Source: a virus
Virus record (IMG/VR): IMGVR_UViG_3300025914_000005
Coordinates: 1 to 52,231 of that record
DNA length: 52,231 nucleotides
Strand: one strand, 5' to 3'
This document shows positions 1-6,502 of the stretch, one piece after another. Under the pieces are notes generated by a model. It saw only the letters and a program-made list of their open reading frames with translations, had not been told where the DNA came from and searched no databases. A program made the position numbers and the translations under genes. Numbering within the stretch: the first letter of the stretch is position 1; every line of letters begins with the position of its first letter.

Positions 1-116
1 ATGCCACTTCCAACGGCCCCCGCCGAACCAGGCGACGGGTTCGCGCCGCCTGAATAAATGTCCGTGGACGTCCCGGTGAAGTCCAATCCGCTGCCAAAAC
101 CGCCTTGTTCCGCCAT
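1..116 (-). CDS. 5' end of the large internal virion protein gene (repeat copy)
   Basis: This is the second copy of the first 38 codons of the 1217-residue virion protein gene encoded at 48567-52220, present only because the window ends overlap. The start codon is at 116 and the ribosome site AGGAG lies just beyond the repeat near 126-130. On the circular molecule this is the same gene, not a second one. Confidence 0.9.
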   Translation of the reverse strand, partial: MAEQGGFGSGLDFTGTSTDIYSGGANPSPGSAGAVGSG

Positions 117-127
117 TATGGCCGCTC
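1..127. repeat. Terminal direct repeat, left copy
   Basis: These 127 bases are identical to the last 127 bases of the window. A perfect repeat of exactly this length is typical of the k-mer overlap left when a circular or permuted genome is assembled, so it probably marks circular closure and not a biological terminal repeat. A true short direct terminal repeat cannot be excluded from sequence alone. Confidence 0.9.
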
Positions 128-174
128 CTAGACCCGATTTAAACGGAGCTATAGCACGGCCCGGGGCGAAAAGT

Positions 175-408
175 CTAGGCGCGCAAAAACTCGCACCGCA
201 GCCGCATTGCGTGTTTCTTGACCAAGCGGGGGAGCGCGATCGGCCGCGGTGCCCGGTAGCGTAGCGGGCTCTTTTGGTGCTTCCACCACTGCCCGAGCCA
301 TTGCGGGCGCAATGCTGCAAGCTGGTGTCTGGCGCGGGCGAGCGCTTTCCGCTGCCGGTGTGCGTCGCGTGACTGGCGCCATGGGCGCGGGTTAAGTGCT
401 CGTTTCAT
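175..408 (-). CDS. Small basic protein of unknown function
   Basis: A 77-residue reading frame very rich in Arg and Gln (begins MKRALNPRPW). The start is chosen because its ATG lies inside the last codons of the preceding leftward gene (stop at 392), the same tight overlap used throughout this operon. It would be the last gene of the leftward early block, just before the virion protein gene. No family recognised; a competing frame at 149-382 is less convincing. Confidence 0.5.
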   Translation of the reverse strand: MKRALNPRPWRQSRDAHRQRKALARARHQLAALRPQWLGQWWKHQKSPLRYRAPRPIALPRLVKKHAMRLRCEFLRA

Positions 409-583
409 CGTCAAGAAACCCTTCGTTATCGAGATCCCGTAACGCGCCGAACAAAGCACGGGCTTGCGCCTTGGTCAAGTTGGCGTACGACCCCTTACCG
501 TTAATAACGAGGCTCTCCCCGCTGTGGTTCTTCCGTACCTGAAGGGTTTTGCCCTCCAGCTCGATAGTCTTCAAGATAGTCAT
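392..583 (-). CDS. Small hypothetical early protein
   Basis: Encodes 63 residues beginning MTILKTIELEGKTLQV with an acidic end. Its ATG overlaps the stop of the upstream SprT-like gene (ATGA at 580-583), so the two are translationally coupled. The first half looks like a short beta-rich segment and the second half has an LTKAQARALFGAL helix. Function unknown. Confidence 0.7.
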   Translation of the reverse strand: MTILKTIELEGKTLQVRKNHSGESLVINGKGSYANLTKAQARALFGALRDLDNEGFLDDETST

Positions 584-1185
584 TCTTCATCCTCCTCAAG
601 CTGTTCGCACATCATACGCCCGTGCTTCACCGTACCGCAATAGGGCGCTCCAATTTCTTCAATCCACTTCTTTGTCACGCGAGCCAGGTAGCCGCACGTA
701 TTGCATTCACACTTGAGCAGTCGCGTGGCCTGCTTCTTGCGACTGATCGTGCCACGCAATTGCTTGTGCGGGAGCGGGCCGGCTTTGCGCAAAATCGGGT
801 CAATGACTTCGGCGTACATCGCTTCACCCGGAAGCGCCTGCGTTGCCTTGCCTTCAAGCCCAAGCACCGTGCATGCATGTTTAAACGGTGCCTTGTGGCC
901 GTGTTCATTGCCAACAGCGCCGTGCACCAACTCATGCGTGAGGATGCCGGCAACCTTCTTGGCGTTATCCTGCGACGGCGCAATGAAAATCTCGATTGTC
1001 TTGTCGGCTGATGCCTTGACGTCCCAGCATTCGCCAATCGCCTTGCTGCGGTAGCCGGTGGCCATGAAGCCAATACCGAACCGTACTTTGGCCGGAATGG
1101 GGAAACCGTGGCTCTTGAAATGCGGGCGAAGTTCATCGGCTACAAAGTTCAGCCATTCTTCGCGGGTCTGGAATTGGTTGGCCAT
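580..1185 (-). CDS. SprT-like zinc metallopeptidase domain protein
   Basis: A 201-residue protein with the zinc-metallopeptidase signature HELVH (H84, E85, H88) and, near the end, a zinc ribbon made of CxC/CxxC and a later PYCG. This is the arrangement of SprT/Spartan-like proteins, which in cells act on DNA-protein crosslinks; phage versions are common but their targets are not known. The start is set at 1185 because a strong ribosome site (GGAGAG in the shared leader at 1191-1204) precedes it; a longer frame to 1218 would run through that leader. It has its own promoter at 1217-1245 and heads a three-gene unit with 392-583 and 175-408. Confidence 0.75.
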   Translation of the reverse strand: MANQFQTREEWLNFVADELRPHFKSHGFPIPAKVRFGIGFMATGYRSKAIGECWDVKASADKTIEIFIAPSQDNAKKVAGILTHELVHGAVGNEHGHKAPFKHACTVLGLEGKATQALPGEAMYAEVIDPILRKAGPLPHKQLRGTISRKKQATRLLKCECNTCGYLARVTKKWIEEIGAPYCGTVKHGRMMCEQLEEDEE

Positions 1186-1190
1186 TGGGG

Positions 1191-1204
1191 TGCTCTCCAG
1201 CGGT
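1191..1204 (-). promoter_or_regulatory. Shared leader/ribosome site ACCGCTGGAGAGCA
   Basis: One of six copies of the same 14-base leader placed a few bases upstream of an ATG (others at 3798-3811, 5108-5121, 5565-5578, 12066-12079, 14476-14489). It contains the Shine-Dalgarno core GGAGAG, but conservation extends outside that core, so it may have another role in translation control. Confidence 0.75.
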
Positions 1205-1216
1205 TTTGATGAAAGC

Positions 1217-1245
1217 ACCGTATGCTAGCGTTTAAACCGTGTCAA
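1217..1245 (-). promoter_or_regulatory. Promoter TTGACA-N17-TACGGT (leftward)
   Basis: Reading leftward, -35 TTGACA (1245-1240) and -10 TACGGT (1222-1217) are 17 bases apart. The spacer contains a GTTTAAAC palindrome. The same -35/-10 pair occurs at 5526, 12027, 14435 and 16741 on the other strand. It would drive the SprT-like gene, and the -35 overlaps the stop codon of the preceding gene. Confidence 0.7.
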
Positions 1246-1445
1246 CGATTATTTTCTGCGAGCCACACGTTGTCGTCTATGGCCTCCCGGGCAACGTACT
1301 CACGTTTACCGTGCTTGACGCGATACGATGACGGAATGCGCTCCCAAGCCGAACGACCGTGCATGCGGATGAAGGCGCCTTTGCCGACATAGTCGAACAC
1401 CCGCCGATGCCAAGAGTACCGTCCTGTACGCCGCAATCGCGTCAT
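1242..1445 (-). CDS. Small hypothetical early protein
   Basis: A 67-residue Arg/Tyr-rich protein starting MTRLRRTGRYSWHRR. The start at 1445 forms an ATGA overlap with the stop of the preceding gene. No known domain. Its stop codon overlaps the -35 box of the next promoter. Confidence 0.6.
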   Translation of the reverse strand: MTRLRRTGRYSWHRRVFDYVGKGAFIRMHGRSAWERIPSSYRVKHGKREYVAREAIDDNVWLAENNR

Positions 1446-1684
1446 CGCAGCGACAGCCAGGTCATAAAGCCGAAGTGGTCCGCCGCGACCAGGCCGGCAA
1501 CCACAAGTAACGCGCCGATGACGATATCGCGCATGGTTACGATTGGTTCCGGTTCGTGCGGAACGGTGGCGTATCGCATCGGCGGGTTGATCGGTTTGCC
1601 CGCCCGCGAACACCCCACTGCGTGCCCCATATTGAACGCGCGAGCACATTCGCGGCACAGCCCGAAGTCTTCGATATCAGACAT
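1442..1684 (-). CDS. Small protein with Cys pair and membrane segment
   Basis: An 80-residue protein with an N-terminal CxxC (CREC) plus further Cys, then a single strongly hydrophobic stretch near residues 52-68 (IVIGALLVVAGLVAADHF). The layout suggests a small inner-membrane protein with a cytoplasmic metal- or disulfide-binding head. It overlaps both neighbours by a few bases. Function unknown. Confidence 0.65.
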   Translation of the reverse strand: MSDIEDFGLCRECARAFNMGHAVGCSRAGKPINPPMRYATVPHEPEPIVTMRDIVIGALLVVAGLVAADHFGFMTWLSLR

Positions 1685-1889
1685 GGGACGCCTCCAGCTC
1701 CAGCCGATCGGTCATTATTGTCGGCACGCGTTTCACAATCTCCGGAACGCCATCCGACCACATGACCATGAACCACGTACGCGTACATTGCGTCACCCGG
1801 CCTTTGGTGCGTTTTTCGTCAACCTTGCCGTGGCGCCAAAGCGTGACGTTGTCGCCAACCTTTACGGCTCTGAGTTCGTCGCGGGTCAT
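1677..1889 (-). CDS. Small early protein, paralogue of the 2169-2369 product
   Basis: A 70-residue protein starting MTRDELRAVKVGDNVTLW. It resembles the product of 2169-2369 (MTADEFNALKIGDKI) at the N-terminus, indicating a duplicated small beta-barrel-like family with a VGD motif typical of small SH3-like folds. The start at 1889 makes an ATGA overlap with the preceding gene. Function unknown. Confidence 0.65.
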   Translation of the reverse strand: MTRDELRAVKVGDNVTLWRHGKVDEKRTKGRVTQCTRTWFMVMWSDGVPEIVKRVPTIMTDRLELEASHV

Positions 1890-2185
1890 CGAAAATCGTA
1901 GACCTTGCCACCCCAAGGGCTTCGTACGCTACCGCCGAGGCCCCAGTTACCGGCGTACTCAAAATATAGACAGCCACCTTCCGAGTTGTGGTGCGCCATG
2001 ACGCGAGCGCCAGCGCCACGATTGCCGAGCACCAAATCGCCAGGTTCCGCGTTGTCAGGCATGCCGTGTCCTATCACGCGTCGCAACATCTTCACCCGAT
2101 AGCGCACAGGCCCCACGATGACGCAATCCGGCCGTTCCGTCGTGATCTCGCGCGGATATCGCTTCTCGCTATGTGGATGCGGCAT
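1886..2185 (-). CDS. Small hypothetical early protein
   Basis: A 99-residue Gly/Pro-rich protein. The middle part (GMPDNAEPGDLVLGN) again has a GDLV turn as in the small SH3-like proteins on either side. Its start overlaps the end of the upstream gene by 17 bases. No confident family. Confidence 0.6.
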   Translation of the reverse strand: MPHPHSEKRYPREITTERPDCVIVGPVRYRVKMLRRVIGHGMPDNAEPGDLVLGNRGAGARVMAHHNSEGGCLYFEYAGNWGLGGSVRSPWGGKVYDFR

Positions 2186-2369
2186 TGACCACCTCCAACC
2201 CGTACCAAGACGTCCCGCGATAGTACAGGAAAAACGTCGGCGCCTCCGGATTGCTGCCCCAGCGAATGTGCTTCCCGTGCGGCGACACCGTCACGACTTC
2301 GGCCGTATCACCGTCACCGTTCTGGATCTTGTCGCCGATCTTCAGCGCGTTGAATTCGTCTGCGGTCAT
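2169..2369 (-). CDS. Small early protein, paralogue of the 1677-1889 product
   Basis: A 66-residue protein starting MTADEFNALKIGDKIQ. The start at 2369 is fixed by an ATGA overlap with the preceding gene's stop (2366). The N-terminal MTxDExxAxKxGD pattern is shared with the gene at 1677-1889, so a local duplication is likely. Confidence 0.65.
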   Translation of the reverse strand: MTADEFNALKIGDKIQNGDGDTAEVVTVSPHGKHIRWGSNPEAPTFFLYYRGTSWYGLEVVNAAST

Positions 2370-2662
2370 GTCAACCCCTTCGCGTATAGCCACTGCTCGA
2401 CGTACGGCAGCAATTCGTTCTGATCGTAGCCGCTCACGTCTTCGCAGTAAAGCTCCATATCGGCTGCGATCTCGCGCGCCGTCATTTCGTGTAAGTAGCC
2501 GGCTTCCGCAGCGTTGAAACACCCACCCGACCACGCGTTGTCAAGACTGCCGAACACCGTACTGCGAAGCTTGCGACGCTCGCGACGCTCGAACCAGGCG
2601 CCCAAGCCGATGCCGATAAGTGAGACGGACATAAGCGTCCAAATGAGTTGTGCGAATGTCAT
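2366..2662 (-). CDS. Small membrane-anchored early protein
   Basis: A 98-residue protein with an N-terminal membrane segment (residues about 4-22, WTLMSVSLIGIGLGAW) followed by a basic stretch ERRERRK, so the bulk is predicted cytoplasmic. The ribosome site GGAG is separated from the ATG by a TTTAAAC-containing spacer, an arrangement seen again before two GTG starts at 6909 and 47475. Confidence 0.65.
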   Translation of the reverse strand: MTFAQLIWTLMSVSLIGIGLGAWFERRERRKLRSTVFGSLDNAWSGGCFNAAEAGYLHEMTAREIAADMELYCEDVSGYDQNELLPYVEQWLYAKGLT

Positions 2663-2678
2663 CGTTTAAATGCTCCTA

Positions 2679-2870
2679 TCAGCTTGGGTCATATTCTTCT
2701 GCCTGCACGCTAGCCAAACACACAATCAAGAGATGCCTACGTACCTCAACAACCGCGTGCTCTGTCAAGCTACCCGGAAACTGATTGACGTGTGTATTCA
2801 AATACTGTTCGCATTGCTCAATCTGCCGACGCAGCTCGCGTTGACGTACGCTGATGCCTGGTAAGGTCAT
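2679..2870 (-). CDS. Small hypothetical early protein
   Basis: A 63-residue protein starting MTLPGISVRQRELRRQIEQ. The first half should form an amphipathic helix, possibly a coiled coil. The start at 2870 forms an ATGA overlap with the upstream gene. No family recognised. Confidence 0.6.
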   Translation of the reverse strand: MTLPGISVRQRELRRQIEQCEQYLNTHVNQFPGSLTEHAVVEVRRHLLIVCLASVQAEEYDPS

Positions 2871-3064
2871 GGCCTGCACAGCTTGGTTGTCGCGTCCGCA
2901 GCCCGCAGATAGTCGCACTGCACCTTTGGAAGGCGGTCCCCCTCACTGCCGTAGCTGACCGCCGGCAATCGTATCGGGTGCTGTTTAAACGCGAGTACGC
3001 CAACAACCGCGGCATAGCACATCACCACGCCGCAAATCCACATTGCAAGATCGCTGGTCTTCAT
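2867..3064 (-). CDS. Small membrane protein
   Basis: A 65-residue protein with one N-terminal hydrophobic segment (MWICGVVMCYAAVVGVLAF, residues about 8-26) followed by a short soluble tail with two Cys. It could be an anchored periplasmic peptide or an uncleaved signal anchor. ATGA overlaps at both ends. Confidence 0.6.
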   Translation of the reverse strand: MKTSDLAMWICGVVMCYAAVVGVLAFKQHPIRLPAVSYGSEGDRLPKVQCDYLRAADATTKLCRP

Positions 3065-3234
3065 CGGTGCATGTCCAATAGCAGTTCAAGCGTACCTTTG
3101 AGGATCGCCGCGGTATCGGCGCCATCCTTCAGCCGTCCGAGCAATCTGCCGGCTCGACGCATGACGTCCTCACGCGTCACCGCTTGCTGCGGGAGCGGTA
3201 AGCCAGGCTCGCGGTCGAAACGATCACTTGCCAT
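3061..3234 (-). CDS. Short helical early protein
   Basis: 57 residues, starting MASDRFDREPGLPLPQQ and continuing as predicted helix rich in Arg and Leu. The start at 3234 overlaps the end of the upstream coiled-coil gene by 11 bases. Too short for assignment. Confidence 0.55.
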   Translation of the reverse strand: MASDRFDREPGLPLPQQAVTREDVMRRAGRLLGRLKDGADTAAILKGTLELLLDMHR

Positions 3235-3520
3235 CAGCTTTGCCCCAATCGATTTGCAGTACGTTACCATAGTCCATGATAACAGCCGTGGACGCGGGTT
3301 CGCGGTCACCGCGGAACTGAGACTGAAACGACGTACGGTCGGTAACTGCGCCGTGGCAGTCGCGTGGCTCGCTCCACGCATACCGCTCCGACACGGTTTG
3401 ATGCGCCTCCAGCTCCGCAATCCGATTGAGCAACGACGTCTGCCGTTCGTAAAGCTGCTCAATGGTGCGGATCATGGCCGCTTTGGTCCACGTGGTGAAG
3501 TCGATTTTGCCGTATGCCAT
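3224..3520 (-). CDS. Small coiled-coil early protein
   Basis: 98 residues with a likely coiled coil around residues 15-45 (IRTIEQLYERQTSLLNRIAELE). The start shares one base with the previous stop (TAATG at 3520). Function unknown. Confidence 0.6.
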   Translation of the reverse strand: MAYGKIDFTTWTKAAMIRTIEQLYERQTSLLNRIAELEAHQTVSERYAWSEPRDCHGAVTDRTSFQSQFRGDREPASTAVIMDYGNVLQIDWGKADGK

Positions 3521-3795
3521 TAGCTTTCGTCCTCCAACACGTCCACGTCGTAACCGAAAATTTCCTCCAACGCTTCAGCCGTCATGCCAACGCCCCGCAG
3601 CTTGGAAAGAACGTCAATGAGCGAGCCGATAACGCGTTCCAAGCGTTCAATCTTGGCAGCCTGCCGTTCCTGCACACCTTCCGCAACACCGGCAGCGCGT
3701 TCCGTGACGTGCTGCACAACTTGTGTGGCGTCGCCTGTCGGTTTAAGCTGGTGATAGTGATACGATGGCGTGGTGTACGTGAATGTCTTGGTCAT
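3520..3795 (-). CDS. Small early protein with helical segment
   Basis: 91 residues: a Thr/Tyr/His-rich start, a helical middle (AAKIERLERVIGSLIDVLSKL) and a very acidic end (DVDVLEDES). The start is supported by the shared leader ACCGCTGGAGAGCA at 3798-3811. It lies just downstream of a 137-base regulatory region (3796-3932) with a TGTCATACA site and an inverted repeat. Confidence 0.65.
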   Translation of the reverse strand: MTKTFTYTTPSYHYHQLKPTGDATQVVQHVTERAAGVAEGVQERQAAKIERLERVIGSLIDVLSKLRGVGMTAEALEEIFGYDVDVLEDES

Positions 3796-3797
3796 GT

Positions 3798-3811
3798 TGC
3801 TCTCCAGCGGT
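3798..3811 (-). promoter_or_regulatory. Shared leader/ribosome site ACCGCTGGAGAGCA
   Basis: Leftward copy of the 14-base leader, four bases upstream of the ATG at 3795. GGAGAG is the Shine-Dalgarno core. Confidence 0.75.
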
Positions 3812-3891
3812 TAGGCCCCAAGCCCCGGGTTCGGCAGTGGCTTCACCACTTCGGCGCCCGGGGGCTCAGAACATCAAGCTTGGGGTATGAA

Positions 3892-3941
3892 CCCGCTTGA
3901 CGCCCGTACGCTGTCATACAAAACGTGGGGTGTCAAGCGGG
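3892..3941. repeat. Inverted repeat flanking a TGTCATACA site
   Basis: CCCGCTTGAC (3892-3901) and GTCAAGCGGG (3932-3941) are perfect inverted copies. The TGTCATACA motif lies between them at 3912-3920, and a CGTACG palindrome at 3905-3910. Each arm contains TTGAC, so the structure could hold face-to-face -35 boxes or a regulator dyad. No convincing -10 at the usual distance was found. Confidence 0.6.
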
Positions 3942-4121
3942 CTTGATATAAAAACGCAAAAATAACCCAGCAACCTTTGCACTGGCGCGCGTCTGCAGAT
4001 TGTACCACATGGCCCGCGCCTTGTCGCGTTGGAAGCCTGCATCCTTCAACGCCTGTTCTGCTTCGGCGATCGTGGCGAAGGTGGGCTGTACGTCGGTGGT
4101 CACTTCTCCAGCCCCTCCCAT
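3933..4121 (-). CDS. Small hypothetical early protein
   Basis: 62 residues, starting MGGAGEVTTDVQPTF with a helical middle. The ATG lies in the last codons of the upstream gene (overlap 22 bases). Unknown function. Confidence 0.55.
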   Translation of the reverse strand: MGGAGEVTTDVQPTFATIAEAEQALKDAGFQRDKARAMWYNLQTRASAKVAGLFLRFYIKPA

Positions 4122-4339
4122 GGCATCTTCGGCAACGAAGGCTTGGACCGCTTCGCACGATGAAAAGTAACGGCGCGGTGAAACTCCGCTTTGTGGTCAC
4201 TGTCGCGACGCGGATCTTTCAAATCCTTACCGCCGCGAAAAACTCCGGGAACGAAGTTCATCGTTTTGGTTTGCTTCGGTGTGCAGGTTATGTCCACTGC
4301 CGTACGTTGCTGCTTACGGGTGGTCGCGTGCGTCTTCAC
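4100..4339 (-). CDS. Small basic early protein
   Basis: 79 residues, Lys/Arg/His-rich (begins MKTHATTRKQQRT), probably nucleic-acid-binding by charge alone. ATGA overlap with the upstream gene at 4336-4339. Confidence 0.6.
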   Translation of the reverse strand: MKTHATTRKQQRTAVDITCTPKQTKTMNFVPGVFRGGKDLKDPRRDSDHKAEFHRAVTFHRAKRSKPSLPKMPWEGLEK

Positions 4340-4791
4340 TTCCCTTGCTCCTCAAGCCGTTGCCGGCGGCGACCATATGCCCGCGCGTTGTCCGTGTCCA
4401 GCCCGACGCACCAGGCCATAAGACCGATTTCCGGCCGGTCGCAGATGGCGTCCCAATGACGCACAGCCGCACGCCCATTGACCGGGGACGCCGCGATGGC
4501 CAACCGGAGCGCTGAAGCTGCCGGCTCCTCACAAGCCGCCAGAACGCGTTCCATCCGCTTTGACCGTTCGAAGTCTTTGGGGCCGAGCTGACCGACCGTA
4601 ACCAAGTCGTCAACGACCGTAGCGAGCAAGCCGGCACAGACCGTAGCCAGCTCGATAGGCAGGCCACGCTGCCGGCAAGCCGTCGTGAGTGTTTCACTGT
4701 GAACGCGAACAAGCTGCCGTATGTCCGCTAAGCCACTCATGGCCTGCGCAACATAGTGCTGACCGATAGGGACCGTTGCCAAGGTATTCAT
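4336..4791 (-). CDS. First gene of the leftward early operon, unknown function
   Basis: 151 residues, largely helical and Ala/Leu-rich (MNTLATVPIGQHYVAQAM...). It is the promoter-proximal gene of a block of overlapping small genes running to 175. A leftward promoter-like sequence lies at 4833-4861, about 40 bases upstream. No family recognised. Confidence 0.65.
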   Translation of the reverse strand: MNTLATVPIGQHYVAQAMSGLADIRQLVRVHSETLTTACRQRGLPIELATVCAGLLATVVDDLVTVGQLGPKDFERSKRMERVLAACEEPAASALRLAIAASPVNGRAAVRHWDAICDRPEIGLMAWCVGLDTDNARAYGRRRQRLEEQGK

Positions 4792-4832
4792 TAGTGCCTA
4801 AGTTACTAAAAGTTACTGGGGCTTACTCCCGT

Positions 4833-4861
4833 AGTCTAGGGTGGGCGTCCTGAGCCGTCAA
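4833..4861 (-). promoter_or_regulatory. Leftward early promoter TTGACG-N17-TAGACT
   Basis: On the minus strand TTGACG (4861-4856) and TAGACT (4838-4833) are 17 bases apart, a good sigma70 match. It points at the gene starting at 4791 and would drive the leftward early operon. Confidence 0.6.
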
Positions 4862-5045
4862 GGCGTAAGGACAGCCTATCCATTCGGAGGGCGTCTTAAC
4901 CGGAGGTTAATTAGCAACCTAATAAACAAAAACCGCATATTATCAGTTTTCATGCCAAAATCATACTCGGATTGTACATTAACAATTTTTATACTCTCAA
5001 AATACACGGATTGTTAATATACTTGTTTTTGTAACACTTCGTGAT

Positions 5046-5074
5046 TAGACGTATGAAAACTGTTGGCTTATGGT
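5046..5074 (+). promoter_or_regulatory. Rightward early promoter TAGACG-N17-TATGGT
   Basis: TAGACG (5046-5051) and TATGGT (5069-5074), spacer 17. The sequence around the -10 (TGTTGGCTTATGGT, then TCATCAAC) aligns with the promoter at 5526-5554, which supports function although both boxes differ by one base from that copy. Confidence 0.6.
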
Positions 5075-5107
5075 TTGGTCATCAACAACGCGAACGTGTT
5101 CGCGCTA

Positions 5108-5121
5108 ACCGCTGGAGAGCA
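5108..5121 (+). promoter_or_regulatory. Shared leader/ribosome site ACCGCTGGAGAGCA
   Basis: Copy of the 14-base leader ending three bases before the ATG at 5125; it decides the start of that gene over an upstream in-frame start at 5041. Confidence 0.75.
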
Positions 5122-5124
5122 GAT

Positions 5125-5529
5125 ATGACCACTTTTTCCGCAACCGAGCTGACCGCCCTTATCGCCGACGTCACCACCGAAATGCAGACGCTTGAAGCGT
5201 CTTCCATCGAGGACGCGGAATTGGTTCCGCTCGCTAGCGCGATTAAGCTGTTGTGCGAGTACCGCGCAAAGATTGACGCGGAGATCCGCACGCGCGTACT
5301 GGTGAACAACCGCCTGGTGCCCGGCGTCATGCTTAAGGATGAAGTCAAGCACCGCGTTTGGAACGACGTGGAAGCGGCTTCATCGCTCGCACGCGAACAG
5401 TTCGGCGATGCGGCCTTTGACATCAAGCTAAAGAGCCCCGCCGGCATCGAGAAGCTTGGACCCGCAGGCAAGGCGTTCGCTGCGATGGGCAGTGAAAAAC
5501 CTGCGGCCGGTAAGACGATTGCCTATTGA
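5125..5529 (+). CDS. Early protein resembling the C-terminal part of DUF2800 proteins
   Basis: 134 residues. The second half (RLVPGVMLKDEVKHRVWNDV, then a segment ending SPAGIEKLGP) resembles the C-terminal tail found on DUF2800 nucleases as I remember that family (pattern PGxKL...R.W.d...a). The actual DUF2800 nuclease here is encoded separately at 15561-16553, so this may be a split-off or standalone version. First gene of the rightward block; start fixed by the leader at 5108-5121. Confidence 0.55.
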   Translation: MTTFSATELTALIADVTTEMQTLEASSIEDAELVPLASAIKLLCEYRAKIDAEIRTRVLVNNRLVPGVMLKDEVKHRVWNDVEAASSLAREQFGDAAFDIKLKSPAGIEKLGPAGKAFAAMGSEKPAAGKTIAY

Positions 5530-5554
5530 CACACAAAAACAGTTGGCGTACGGT
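5526..5554 (+). promoter_or_regulatory. Promoter TTGACA-N17-TACGGT
   Basis: TTGACA (5526-5531) and TACGGT (5549-5554), spacer 17 ending GTTGGCG. The -35 overlaps the stop codon of the preceding gene. It is nearly the same as the promoters at 12027 and 14435. Confidence 0.75.
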
Positions 5555-5564
5555 TCAGTCATCA

Positions 5565-5578
5565 ACCGCTGGAGAGCA
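5565..5578 (+). promoter_or_regulatory. Shared leader/ribosome site ACCGCTGGAGAGCA
   Basis: Leader copy three bases before the ATG at 5582, in a transcript predicted to start near 5561. Confidence 0.75.
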
Positions 5579-5581
5579 CAA

Positions 5582-5749
5582 ATGGCCCGCAAGATTTACC
5601 TTCAGGACTACCCGCTGCAAATTCTCGAAACCATGGCTGAAGTTGCCGAGCGCGAAGGCGCTGCGGAACGTCTGGCAGATATCCAACGCGCCATGCTGGA
5701 AGCCACCGCGTACGGCGTCAACCACGACCGCAAGCCGAGCAGGGGTTGA
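5582..5749 (+). CDS. Small helical early protein
   Basis: 55 residues (MARKIYLQDYPLQILETMAE...), mostly predicted helix, ending in a basic tail. Preceded by its own promoter and the shared leader. Function unknown. Confidence 0.65.
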   Translation: MARKIYLQDYPLQILETMAEVAEREGAAERLADIQRAMLEATAYGVNHDRKPSRG

Positions 5750-5753
5750 GATC

Positions 5754-5927
5754 ATGGAACACCTCCCCGAAATCGAAGTGCATCACGACCACGTTGCCGA
5801 CTTTTGGACGTTCGGCCGTGAAGCCTACCAAGCCACATTCGGCGGCTATGACCTTGGCTGCACCGTGGGTGTTGGTAAAACTCCGCTCGACGCCATCGTT
5901 GACTTGCTGGATCAGATGGAGGAGTGA
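5754..5927 (+). CDS. Small acidic early protein
   Basis: 57 residues starting MEHLPEIEVHHDHVADFW and ending DLLDQMEE. The composition and the TFGGYDLGCTVGVGKTPLDA segment resemble small HicB-like antitoxin folds (short beta-sheet then helix), but no toxin partner is evident, so this is only a suggestion. Five bases after the previous stop. Confidence 0.55.
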   Translation: MEHLPEIEVHHDHVADFWTFGREAYQATFGGYDLGCTVGVGKTPLDAIVDLLDQMEE

Positions 5928-5929
5928 AA

Positions 5930-6157
5930 ATGCATCATCGCAAATTGATGACCGCGCGCCAAAAGAAGCAAGCCAGAGAGCGTACGCGTCGGCTTTTCAT
6001 CACTGCACACGTAAGTCATGCCATCGCGGACGTATTGGAGCCCAAGAACGTCACGCACTACGAAACTAACGGCGGGCTCTGCCAAATCCGCATGGTTGTG
6101 GAGCGCGACGGTATCGAGGAAGCTTATAATCTCACACTGACAAAAGTCCGTACGTGA
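5930..6157 (+). CDS. Small basic early protein
   Basis: 75 residues starting MHHRKLMTARQKKQARERTRR. The ATG at 5930 is preferred over an in-frame GTG at 5924 because GGAGG at 5919-5923 is better spaced for it. A basic N-terminal helix is followed by a short beta-rich part. Function unknown. Confidence 0.6.
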   Translation: MHHRKLMTARQKKQARERTRRLFITAHVSHAIADVLEPKNVTHYETNGGLCQIRMVVERDGIEEAYNLTLTKVRT

Positions 6158-6327
6158 TGGCCAAGATCCGCAACCGCGACTACACCGTTTGGAAAGTCGT
6201 CATCGAGAAAGACGGTTTTGCAACGAAAGAGCTGATCCGTGTCGGACGTCACTATGCGGAAGTTGAACGCCACGTACAGTTGGCCAAAGACCGTACGTTG
6301 AAAATTACCTTGGTTAGGGGGACGTGA
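6157..6327 (+). CDS. Very small early protein
   Basis: 56 residues (MAKIRNRDYTVWKVVIEKDG...). The start shares one base with the previous stop (TGATG at 6155-6159). Alternating hydrophobic/charged residues suggest a small beta-sheet domain. Coding is supported by its place in the overlapping gene chain. Unknown function. Confidence 0.6.
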   Translation: MAKIRNRDYTVWKVVIEKDGFATKELIRVGRHYAEVERHVQLAKDRTLKITLVRGT

Positions 6328-6328
6328 T

Positions 6329-6502
6329 ATGCACGCACTCGCATTTATAGCGGGCTTGGTTGCCATGATCTCACTCGCGTTTGGCAAAGACGTCGCAGCC
6401 ATGTTCGCAATGGTGGTCGTTGCCATTATCGGTTGCTTGACCGTACTGGCTGGAACATTTTTCGGGTACGTGCTGTACCGTGTTGTGATGGGGACAATAT
6501 GA
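6329..6502 (+). CDS. Small two-pass membrane protein
   Basis: 57 residues with two hydrophobic segments (about residues 3-18 and 24-48), joined by a short GKDV loop. It overlaps the next gene (ATGA at 6499-6502). Its place among early genes argues against a classical lysis holin; it may be an early membrane-active protein. Confidence 0.6.
   Translation: MHALAFIAGLVAMISLAFGKDVAAMFAMVVVAIIGCLTVLAGTFFGYVLYRVVMGTI

Larger units (their letters stand above)
4792..5124. other. Divergent AT-rich intergenic region, candidate origin
   Basis: A 333-base gap between leftward and rightward early genes. It holds a leftward promoter (4833-4861), a rightward promoter (5046-5074) and between them an AT-rich block of about 120 bases (4915-5035) in an otherwise GC-rich genome. 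Two near-identical 13-mers, ATACTCGGATTGT (4963-4975) and ATACACGGATTGT (5002-5014), lie 39 bases apart. AT-rich DNA with short repeats between divergent promoters fits a replication origin or an early regulatory site; this is inference. Confidence 0.5.

Noticed and set aside
1-127. Biological terminal repeat as in T7-like genomes
   Set aside because: Exactly 127 bases, in the middle of a coding start, fits an assembler k-mer overlap better than a packaged terminal repeat, though it was not excluded.
58-382. Overlapping open frames at 58-264 (+) and 149-382 (-)
   Set aside because: They lie over the virion gene start, its ribosome site and the better-supported 175-408 gene, have no ribosome site and read as low-complexity Arg/Ala/Pro.
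5754-5927. HicB-type antitoxin paired with the HicA-like protein at 14226
   Set aside because: The genes are 8 kb apart, the small protein lacks a DNA-binding part and similarity is only in general layout.
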